From positions 1,922,001-1,986,000 of the forward strand of contig JBANDB010000008.1 in the NCBI GenBank assembly GCA_037576215.1: DNA of 64,000 nt, read 5' to 3'. Under the pieces are notes generated by a model. It ran no database searches, was not told the DNA's origin, and was given only the letters and a program-made list of their open reading frames with translations. Each line of letters starts with the position of its first letter. Position 1 is the stretch's first letter. This DNA comes from Armillaria gallica. Lineage: Eukaryota > Basidiomycota > Agaricomycetes > Agaricales > Physalacriaceae. Made by a program: the position numbers and the translations under genes. Of this stretch, positions 23,555-33,653 are shown piece after piece.

Positions 23555-25881
23555 CTATGAGCTTTCCTTCGCCCTGTGACCATGCGCGGCTTCCTCTGCT
23601 GCCCAAGCTTTCAGGAAAGCTACAGCAGCACCTTCACTTCTCTGCCAATACAAAGCACTGGTCTTACCCTTTACGACATCTTCCGTTATTAGAACATGAC
23701 GAATGTCCTGATTGTACTTTGTTAGTCAATCAAATGGTTCAACGTAAGTAACTTACCGATCCCCTACGATGACCGTCAGCGTGTGTGTCCGCAAAGATTA
23801 AAAATAGGGAAGAAGGCTTACGGAACTTCGTACATTGGATCCAACAACAAGCTCTCCTGAAGAACTGATCAGAGTCACACTGATTGCAGGACGAATCGAC
23901 AAACCATAATCCCTCTCAATCCTCTTGCTCCACCACCTTTATCTGCCGCCTTCCGACATATCTCGTCAATCGCAGCACTTGTAAACCGTATATCGACGCC
24001 AGAATAGCCGAACAGAGCCTGGTACTGCGACATCAAAGATCCTTTGACCTCCGTCAATATCCTCCGCAAATCAGGTATCGTAAGCGGCGCCAAGGTCGTA
24101 ATCGACGGTAGGCGGGAGACGAATTCTGGTATGAAGCTACAACAAAGCATCAGATCGCAAACCTCTAAACAAGGCTAGACGAATTCATACCCATATTGTA
24201 CTAGATCTAGGTGAAGGTACATGGTAGGCTTTCATCTGGAATCATGTAGTTTCGTGGCTCACCAGGTGTTTCCACTAATTCCAAGATAGACGTATTCGCC
24301 TTTCGGTTGGGGGTGAAAAAAGGAAGAGCAGAACCGTCGTCTTCAGACGCACTGAACCCTATTGACTGGAGAGTGATTCAGCAGGGAAAACGATGAAGGA
24401 TGGAAACTAACAGCTTTCGACACTCGTTGTCTCACAATCTTATCCAAATTGACGAACGCGCCGCTTAATATGAACAACACGTTCGAGGTATCGATATGGT
24501 ATATATCATTCTTCGCAGCTGGAGGGGCGTGAGTGAAGGAACAACTGCTGTGAGATGTGACGCACGGGCGACAGAGGGACTCGGCGCGCCTTGTCCATTT
24601 CTTGACTGCGTCTCGGGGGGAGGGTGCGCCTCGCCGCCCTTAATTTGAACAGTGACCACGGAACCCTCCATCATGCATAGAAGTGCTTGTTGAACACCCT
24701 CTCCGGACACATCTCTGGAGCCTTCCATACCTGACCCATTCCGTCGAGCAATCTTGTCGATCTCGTCTATATACACGATACCCATGCTGATAGGCATGAA
24801 GATCAAATCTAAAGTTGCTGCTAGCTAGTGAAAGTGACAAACCTTGCTCGTACTGGGTCATAATTCGCATCTTGAAGCTGGTGGTGTTTTCTATTTAGGA
24901 AATGAGTCGCCAAGACAATAGACGTACTAGTCTTTGTATTGCCATATCCACATCCTCGCCGACATCTATAAGGCGTTAGGAGAAGGACTTGACGGATTTC
25001 TTGCACTTACATCCGGCCTTATGGCGAGATATGAGCAAATTCAATGGATATAACCACATTACATACCTGAGTGAATGATGTTGCGTCGCTAACCGAGAAT
25101 GGTACATCGAGAACGTTGGCCAGTGTCCGAGCCAAAAGGGTTTTGCCTTGTCATGCTATGAGTCTCACAGAACAACGAAGTGTTTGTAAATACAATACCT
25201 GATCCTGTAGGTCCTCTAAGACAAAGGTGAGGAGTTGTTGTCAATATATCGGGCGGACAAGGCGTACATGACTAGCACATTGCTCTTCTCAAACAGTGGG
25301 AACGGTGTTTGGGACATGTAGGATGAAGCATTAGCTGTCGGTTTCCGCATAGGGCGCACATTCGTCGGGTACACAACTAAATAACAGTAAAATAAGAGTG
25401 AATTTTAGAAGAATGACTCGTACCATCATCGAACTGATCTGCCGTCCGTGTACCCCTTGGTTGGAAGAGGGACCTGTTGGCGCGGACACGATTGTAATGG
25501 TTGAATATCCTGTTTCCCCGTCCAATAAGAGACGCAGCCATTCAAGAGAGCACACTACTAACGCAACCGACAGAACCTTCTTAGCGTTCTCCTGCCCGAT
25601 GACAAATTGATTCAGGTATTCGACGAGCTGCGAGCAGATCAGGCGGCAATAATGACGCAAGAGAACGCTTTGAGCACCTGACGGGGGGTAGCAGAACCGA
25701 AGCTGGGGATCGTCTTTACAGGCTGGTCGTCATTGTGCTCCGTTGGGTGTTCGTGTGCTGGCTGGGTGTGAATACCACGTATGGAAGGTCGTAGAGGTCG
25801 TTGTGGTCGATGAGCGACACTGATAATGACCCGAGACGGTGTTCGCCCGAGCATAGCAGATGTTAACGCCGTTGCCTCCAC
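23555..25881 (-). CDS. Mitochondrial ClpX-type AAA+ unfoldase (Mcx1-like)
   Basis: ATP-driven unfoldase of the mitochondrial matrix. From [20 protein letters not shown] the N-terminus is Arg-rich and acidic-poor, as in a targeting peptide. [19 protein letters not shown] starts the ClpX core. Walker A ([15 protein letters not shown]) is split by an intron. Next come [22 protein letters not shown], Walker [13 protein letters not shown] and [26 protein letters not shown] and sensor 2 [11 protein letters not shown] follow. The protein ends in [20 protein letters not shown] and a stop at 23555. The N-terminal zinc-binding domain of bacterial ClpX is absent, as is usual in fungi. There are about ten introns, several not fully placed. 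It is divergent from SHO1 (201 bp). Confidence 0.88.
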
Positions 25882-26082
25882 GTCGTGGTTGGGAGAGAGC
25901 AGTCGGTAAATCCGGGCCGATTAGGAAATCGGCTTTCTTCGGACCACACTTATTAGTCGAAAGTATTGGTTGACGGAGATCGTTACTCCCGATCGGCCCG
26001 TCTTTGCCTTCACTAACCCCAAATTGGTTTTGTTCGTTGATGCAGATGTTCATCTTGTTTGAATCCAACTTAGGAGTCAAGA

Positions 26083-27340
26083 ATGAAGTGTGGGGAACGA
26101 CATAGTAGACAGTCTGGCTACTTTCTTGCATCCTTGGTATTAGCCACCGTACGTCCCTTATTCTCTTTTAGAGATCGCTAAACATGCAGTACCTAGTACA
26201 GGCAGCTTGGATTATGGTCCTCGTCACACAGGCACTCCTAACAGCATCTGGTATGTCTTCTGTATATCTTTAGACGTTGTCGTGACACAGAATGTCCCTC
26301 AAGTCGGACACGATGCGGTCGGTGTATTATGGTTCGCTACGATTGTCCAGTTTTTTGTCAACGTCGGCGTCACACGGCGCGTGTTCTACACCGGAGGAAC
26401 GTGTCCTCATCAGCAACAGATAGCCAACTTCGCGTCCATGGCTGTAGTTTTGGGAGTCATTGGGGTGGATAGGACAGTGTACTCGAATGATCAACGTCAA
26501 CAAGCCACGGCAGCAGGTTGGATCATCCTGTCGGTTATAAACATTCTTTGGGTCCTCCACTTCTCTAAAGATACTGGGGTATTCACCGACAAATCTCGAG
26601 GTTTTCCGGAAGAGGAGCCGTTGGACGCAGGATCACGTTCCAGCTTAAGCCAACCGCATACTGCTAGTACATTCAATCAGTCGGATCCACCTAGCGATAC
26701 CATGGTCGAAAAGCACGTGAATCCACTTCCTCCATTCCCGTCTACGTCCACCTCTACGGACCATTCCAAGGATAACCCTCGGAAAGAAAGTGTGCTGATA
26801 CCTAGTCACACACCGAACGCGACTCCTAGCGTTAATAGGAAGTCCGTTAGCGATGCCCGTCACTCAAGTCGTGCATCTTCGATGGTGTGTGCACCTAATG
26901 TCAAACAGTGAACCAATAGCACATTGATCATTTAGCGCCCGTCTTCTCCAACAACTGCCAGCGATCGTAATCATCCTCCATCGCTGTCAACCGTTTCGGA
27001 GAGTCTTCAGAGCGGCGCGACTACAGCTCCAAGCACAGCTCCGGAGTATTCAACGCGTGCCCAGGCAAATTGGACATGTGCGTCACCTGTTATACTCTGC
27101 GCATAAGCTGAGTTCTGGGTTTTATAGATCAAGCGGCCGATGCTGAAGAGCTCAGCTTCACAGCCGACGAGATTCTTGACGTCACAATGGCACCTCAAGA
27201 AAAGTGGTGGGAAGCGAGAAAGACGGATGGATCCAAAGGCAGTACGTTCATTTTCTCTCAACCCTCAATAACCCCGCTCTCATCAATCGATTGTTCCTTT
27301 AGTGGTACCCTCGAATTTTCTACGCCTCTTGCCGTCGTGA
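26083..27340 (+). CDS. SHO1: SHO1 osmosensor (four-TM, SH3)
   Basis: Plasma-membrane sensor/adaptor of the HOG MAP-kinase pathway. The start MKCGERHSRQSG at 26083 leads into TM1 (FLASLVLAT, intron, AAWIMVLVTQALLTAS). TM2 is AVGVLWFATIVQFFVNVGV, TM3 NFASMAVVLGVIGVDRTVY and TM4 AAGWIILSVINILWVLHF, matching the usual four-helix layout. A Ser/Pro-rich linker follows (PLPPFPSTSTS). The C-terminal SH3 domain has YQAADAEELSFTADEILDV, then WWEARKTDGSKG, an intron, and VPSNFLRLLPS with the stop at 27338. The frame starting at 26207 is only a shifted reading of exon 2. Five exons are supported. The linker exon border near 26910 is less certain. Confidence 0.87.
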
Positions 27341-27670
27341 TTTTACACAACCGTGTATGGTGTATAGGATTTTTTTTTTGAAGAGAGGGCGCGTTGAACA
27401 AGCCGCCGTAAGTGCACGAAGCACTGCCCTTAATCTAGTGTTGTATTGATAGCGTCTATTACAAGATTCTCGTGACATAAACGAGCACTGTTTGGTCTAT
27501 TTTTTGATAACCCGGGTTTCATCAGCCTCGTGTCAGGCTCACAAAGATATCGCTGTACATAAAGCGCCTACGCATTGATTCTATAGAACATTCATTGCAC
27601 GGCCTCTAAATGCCTCCAGTGACTCAAAATTCCCTGTCTTTCCATCCATAGCATCCCACCTGAATTTTCA

Positions 27671-30600
27671 ATGGACTCCACACATCGACTACGACCAATC
27701 AAGCGGCGGCCCGATCTTCGCTCTGTCTTTTCCCAGGACTCCAGAGTCCCCAAACAACAATCAGATTACAATGGATCGGCGAACAATACCAAGCCTTCCA
27801 TCGAGTTGGTCACCGTCGAAAACAAAGAGAATTCTTTTTCGTATCAGACGCCGAATCGACCAGATGAAACGAGGGAGAATGTTCGTGGACCTACTACGAC
27901 GTATCTCCTCCCAATAGCAATCGATTCTGACGAAGACAAGAGGAGAGAGAGGAAAGAGAGGAGACGACGCAGACAGACAAGGAAGAACAAGCCCCTCCCC
28001 CCTACCCCGGGGTTAGTATTACCCTCCTGTGCGTCCCAAGCTCAATGGAGTCATGTATGTTGCTCACGTTTATGCAGATCTACCAGCAAAGGCAAGTCTG
28101 TTTATTTTGGTACTAATATGAAGATCTTTGATAGATATTCCACATACAGGTGTATCAGGTATGCAACTTACTATTTCCAGCTATTCTACGCTGAATGTTT
28201 TGCAATCACAGCATCTTTCTCATTTGGCCGAGCAGCTGTTTGCTAAGAAAGGGGACACCGCAAGGTAGTTCACTTTTTGGCTCTGTAAGGCGCCTGGCTC
28301 TGAATCTGTTTCCACGAGATATGAAGAGTTACAACGTTCGTTCAGTCAAATACATCCAACCACTGCCGTTGATGGCGTTGTGGAAAGCTATATGTATCGC
28401 TGTAGATTGCAAGAGGTATTATGCGTCCTCACATCCTCGAACCTCTTATTGATGCTGCCTGACTCACATAGTTGTTATCTGGACTCGGAGGCCTCAACGA
28501 CCTGCCAAGAGTGCATAACGCCATATCCAATGACTACCCGCAAATTGTTGAGCTGTTAAAGGTCATCATAAGATCTCCAGAAGAGAAGGAGGCAATGCTT
28601 CGCCTCGGAGATGACGAGTCGGAAAGGTTTATGGACGCAGTTCAAGAGGTTCGTCCATCCACAGAGCTTGGATACTGATGAAATGACCAGGCCTTAGATC
28701 TTGGATGATCAAACCCAAAGTGAACAATTCAATGCCGATGCACGGATGCTTTTAGTCCCCATAGTCAAGTCCGTCTCTCGGCTTCCCAAGTCCATGTTTA
28801 TATCCGGTGTTGGTGTTGTACAAGATAAAAACACGCTAGGAGGAACGTTCGGCGATATCTACCGGAGCACCTATGAAGGAAAACCTGTAGCCCTGAAGCG
28901 GCTGCGCATTTTCCGGACCTCTGAAAGAGCGAAGATATACAGAGTGCGTGCATTTACTGCCATATGTCATCGAAAAGTCTCTCAATCAGGCTTTTAGAAA
29001 TTTTGCAAGGAGGCCCTCGTTTGGCAACAGCTCTCCTTCAAATACGTACTTCCCTTCCTTGGTATCGACGCGGAAAACTTTCCGAGACAACCTTGTATGG
29101 TATCACCCTGGATGTCGAATGGGACGGCTCCCCAATTCCTCAAGCAGAATCCAAGCGCTAATATCGATAAGCTGGTAGGATTTTTATCTGTCATCCGTTC
29201 TATTCTTCGAGTTAATCTAGTCTGTTTGTCAGCTCTTTGAGATTGCCCAAGGTATTGAATACCTTCACTCTCAGTCAGTCGTTCATGGGGATATCAAGGG
29301 TGTAAGGGTTGCGCTTTAATCTCCTATCTGTTACTGATCACCACAACAGGGCAACATACTAATCGATGAACAGTGGCATCCTAGGCTTGCAGATTTTGGA
29401 CTGACGGTTTTCGCCGATGCTACGAGATAATTTACCACCGATCAAGGAGGGACTCTGCGCTGGATGGCTCCAGAACTGTTGCGCCCCTCGGGAAACTTCA
29501 AACGAACGTTTTCCAGCGACATATATGCATACGGCTGTGTTTGCGTAGAGGTGCGACTTGATCTTTAAGTATGTAATTCTGCTAAAACGATGTGTAGCTT
29601 TATTCAGGTCGGGTTCCGTTTCCTGAAATTAAACATGAAGTCCGCATCATAGAAATGGTCCTGAGCGGAGATCTCCTCCTCGGCCGGCTTCCATGACAGA
29701 GGATCTGTGGCAGCTCGTTTGTGTGTGCTGTGAGAATGGGGCTGACATGCGGCCCGGAGCATCAGAAATCGTTGAAATGCTCAGAACATTCTTACGCGAA
29801 TCAGCGACAGAGCCAGGCCTAATGAAAGGATACATCTTTTCCAAGTTGAAGTCAAGTTCCTCATCGCTGACACGGGAAAAGTTTACATTCAATCTCGCTG
29901 GGTCATCAGATGACAGCAGCAGTCCCTGGATGAAACCATTGACGCTTCGTTCCGGATCGCTGCTTAGCCAGACTATCGAAGAAGATGCTCCCCATCAAGA
30001 CCTATCACCCACGGCTGAGTTATTCAAGGAAGAGGACGAATACAGATTGCGGCTGCTGCAGATACGCGTACACGCAGATCCGCAGCGGTCGTATCACAAC
30101 CTCATCAGGGTTGAGCGAGGGTAAGTGTTTTTTGTAACGAATTTCGGTGTGGTAACGTCTTCATGTCGCAGTTTTTCTGTCGAAATTTACCGTGCTTTAG
30201 CTCAGTCCGTAAAGAACGAAGTAACCATCAAACGTATTGCGATCGAGAAACAAAACAGAGTCAAAGTCATTCAGCTCATAGACGAATTCATCAGTATGCG
30301 ATGGCTACACCACCCCAACATCATAAATTACATGGATGCTTTTCGCTACGAGGATGAACTTTGGGTGGTTACGGAAGGAATATCGGACATGATGACGCTT
30401 CAAAAGGTAGTAGCGACTAACGCTGGCATGTCGATGGCGAAAAGAGAGGCTTTCATCGCGACTGTTCTTCCTCATGTTTCACAGGCTTTGGATTACCTTC
30501 ATCGACATGGCATAAGCCACAGAGGTATCAACATGGAGAACATCCTCTTTAGCAAAATGGGGCATGTACGATTGAGTGGGTATTTTATAATGGCGTAGAT

Positions 30601-31011
30601 GTATTTTCACTAATTGTTGACTATAGAGCTCTGTGCTATGATACCTGATCCTCACACTTCGCAAAGTAGTCGTTCGTCCCCTCCGGAAATCCGTGCTGGC
30701 CAGCCTTACGACTTCAAGTCAGACATTTGGAATCTCGGGGCGCTTATAATTGGTACGTATTTATGTTTCCTCTTTTAATAATTCGCATTAACCAGCTTAT
30801 GGCAGAGGTCCTTGACACAGAGAATAAAATAGAAATGCAGCAATCAGAGGCACTTGCCTTAGCATTTCGTTTTCATTTGCGTCCTTCGGCGGCGATAGCA
30901 GAATCAGTTGGGAGAATGCTGCATAAGGATCCAGGGAAGCGTCCTTCCGCGGCAGAGTTACTGAAAGTCTGCCCCAGTCTGACGCAACGAGCCCGTACTT
31001 GCATGTATTGA
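27671..31011 (+). pseudogene. Tandem kinase gene: broken TKL kinase plus STE20/STRAD-like pseudokinase
   Basis: The N-terminus MDSTHRLRPIKRRPD is followed by a basic region, the PLPPTPG linker and the VYADLPAK module. A GC-AG intron (28092-28149) and a 9-nt microexon come next, then HLSHLAEQLFAKKGDTAR, YEELQRSFSQIHPTTAVDGV and LLSGLGGLNDLPRVHNAI. The TKL domain has LGGTFGDIYRSTYEGKPVAL, KFCKEALVWQQLS, VHGDIKG-GNIL, LADFGLTVF and GTLRWMAPELL. It is interrupted by TAA at 29428-29430 in the activation loop and by a frame change near 29690. After a Ser-rich linker, a 50-nt intron joins IRVERG to FSVEIYRALAQ and a second kinase fold. That fold keeps VTIKRI and PPEIRAG, but its catalytic motif is HRGIN instead of HRDxx, and SEL stands where DFG is expected. 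One or two genes are possible. The pseudokinase part itself is open throughout. Confidence 0.7.
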
Positions 31012-31266
31012 TATTGGTACAACAAATTTAAACACCCTGTTTCTGCTTCCACTTGCATCCACGTCATCCCTACCACGGGTTGTTCTTGACGTTGCTCATG
31101 AATCTTCCCGCCGCTCAATCTAGACCGGAGTGACACGTACGTGGTTTCATGATCATTACATACTAACGTGGCACTTAGGCCCCTTCTTCAGTACCACCAT
31201 CTATCCAGAATACTGTAAGGCCAATTTGTCGTTCTCCAGCACGCTGATGCTGATTTTCCGCGCCAG

Positions 31267-32435
31267 ATGTCCCTTCAAAGATTTCCTCAAGAATTGATCA
31301 ACAGCATAGTGGACGAAGTGTATGACGACCATAGCGCTTTGTATGCTTGCACATTGGTCAACCATGCATTTTTCTCGGCGGCACGGTTCCATTTACATTC
31401 TGTTATCAACGTGGAGGCTTCTTACCAGGCTACCTGCAAGCTGCTCGAACTCGTCTCTACATCGCCGGGATTCCGTTCAGCTGTGAAAGGTGTCCGTCTA
31501 ATCTTCAAGTCCAACGAGAATCTTGTGATGACGATGCGACAGCGTTATCACTATTTTCCCATGTCATGAGAGTTCTCTCAATCTCACTGCCCTCTCCATC
31601 AAAGGCTGTTCTCACACTATTCCTTCTCACCTTTTCCAAGATTTGCCTCCTTGCCCAAACCTCCGATCTCTTTCTCTCACAAGTTTAAACTTCGCAAGCC
31701 CAGATGATTTCCTACTGTTTTGCACACATTTTCCTGGAATTCAGAGCATCCACCTTTCAAATGCTGGATCCTTTGGCAACGAGTCAGAGGTTTCTGGCAA
31801 TACCGGTTCGAGATTACGTCCCGAGTATCTCTGCTTGCGCCGGATGAAGGGCGACATTCTGAGGTATATCGACACCTCGAGGTTGAAGAAGATACGATTG
31901 ACAGCGGCCCCTGGATACCAGCTTCATACCGTCATTCAAGGTACCTTGATCGACACAGCTCCAAAACTAGAGGAGGTGGTTATTAACACAGAACCATACA
32001 GTAAGTCACTCGCCGTTTATGGAGACAGGCGATTCATCTGCAGCTAACTTCGTAGAAAGCAGCGCTCTCGACTTGTCGCGCATCTCCCGTCTTACCATTC
32101 AGCACTTCAATTATCTGCAGCAGCCTTTCGCGGGACTGCAGAACTTGTTCTTCAACAAGTTCCCGCCACAGCTTTTCGCAGTAAAAGAACTGACTCTCAA
32201 GTTATACGTCTTTCCTGAGCGTCTTCTCTCGTGTGAGGAAAGTCACTGGACGTGGTTGGAAGATATTCTTCTTGCTGTACAAGATCGAGTTCATATCATT
32301 GTTGTAACGGACCACGGCGATCGGGCCAAATACGAAGCCGACTGTGTCAAAAAGTTTCACAGTGCGTTGCCCCGGTTGGACGGTCGTGGTTCGTTGAAGG
32401 TACATATGGTCGAGGTTAGGATTGCGATGCGATAA
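31267..32435 (+). CDS. F-box/LRR-like protein
   Basis: Likely SCF adaptor. MSLQRFPQELINSIVDEVYD with ALYACTLVNHAFFSAARFHL is a typical N-terminal F-box. Leucine-rich, beta-alpha-like segments follow: CPNLRSLSLTSLNFASPDDF, FPGIQSIHLSNA, DILRYIDTSRLKKIRLT, APKLEEVVINTEPY, ISRLTIQHFNYLQQPF and AVKELTLKLYVFPERLL. The stop is at 32435. A good intron at about 32000-32043 joins TEPY to TNFVESSAL. The earlier frame change between 31533 and 31578 can be bridged by a 46-nt gt..ag intron, giving SNENLSSLNLTALS. The skipped DNA also reads sensibly (DDDATALSLFSHV) in another frame, so two indels remain an alternative. Confidence in F-box identity is good, in intactness moderate. Confidence 0.65.
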
Positions 32436-33653
32436 ATCAAATCATTCGCTGACACTCTTTCGCCACTCAGGGGATATCACATTCGCGAGAGAATGAACAA
32501 ATTCTCCATTGCGGAGGCATCTTCGTACCAAGAATGAATGTTCTAGCCAAGGCTGAACTTGAGTCGTGCAGGGGAAGGTAGGAAGGCGTTTTTAGTCAAA
32601 GTGAGTATGCATAGTGTCTGGGTGCGAAAGAGGTATCCTGGCATAGGGAGACTCGGAATAAATTGTTCCAAGGGAACAAGTTGGGTCAGAATTTTGAATT
32701 CAGACAGCGGTGGAAGTTGTTCGATGGTTCTTCCATGAAAGCAGAGTGGATGAAGTGGGCGACTATTCGGCAATCGTTAGATTCGCCGGGCTCCTGGTGA
32801 TGCATGAAGTTCCTCGCCTCTACAATATCCGACTCGACTCGAGTGCAAACAACTCTATTTCGCTTTCCTGCTTTCTAAGTTGCTTTCAAATGTCACTTCT
32901 CATTTATTCTTGGTTATCGTGGGTCTCTGTATGTGTAAATTTCCACTACATGCCAAGTAAATAATGAAACAGGGAAAGTACGCCGTTCCGGGGAGAGGTA
33001 TGAGTGTTCTTAAGCCTCCGATACGGCTTCACGAAGAAAACGATTGGGTTTTTGGAAAATTATCGGACTGACGATTTTGTCAAACAATAACATCGAGTCA
33101 CTCAAGTGGCCTAACCTGTGCTGGATACATTTCATGAGGACGGTAAATTTTGGCGGGTGGCCAGGAGCGTAGACTCGGGCCAGTCCCCACTTCGGTTTGT
33201 GACACTCGATCAACTATCCGTCTGCCCGAGTCGATCGATTGTCATCCAGTAGGACTGGTTCGAGTCTACCAGGAGCACGGATCTTTAAGCTTTAAGGCTG
33301 CCCTACATAGCTAATCGGATTAGCGACTGCAACGAGAATGCCGTCTCTCTCGAACTTGAATATCAACTGTCAGCATTTTCCTGCATACCCATAGAGGAAA
33401 ATGCACCAAGATAAGACGCGCAGTGGACAAGATGATGTCCGTTCGTTCACGGAAAAACCTAATACATTTATGTGTATAAACATTTCCCCCCATTTCTATA
33501 TGTACAGTTATTACGAGTACCTACAACAGCTAACATGTACAAGAGGGGTCGTCACGAGTCTTACGACGCCGTATTATTATAAGTCTTACAGATAGCATAC
33601 TATTTCATCGAAAGCGAAAACGACAAAGCACAAAGTGAAAGATAGGGAAGGAC
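32436..33653. other. Intergenic, no recognised gene
   Basis: Only short overlapping frames are seen. A tRNA T-arm-like string at about 33249 lacks the rest of a tRNA. The right edge is 3' flank of the CcmS-related gene. Confidence 0.5.

Noticed and set aside
33240..33285. tRNA-like T-arm (ctggttcgagtctaccag)
   Set aside because: No A box, anticodon arm or acceptor stem at the right distance on either strand.
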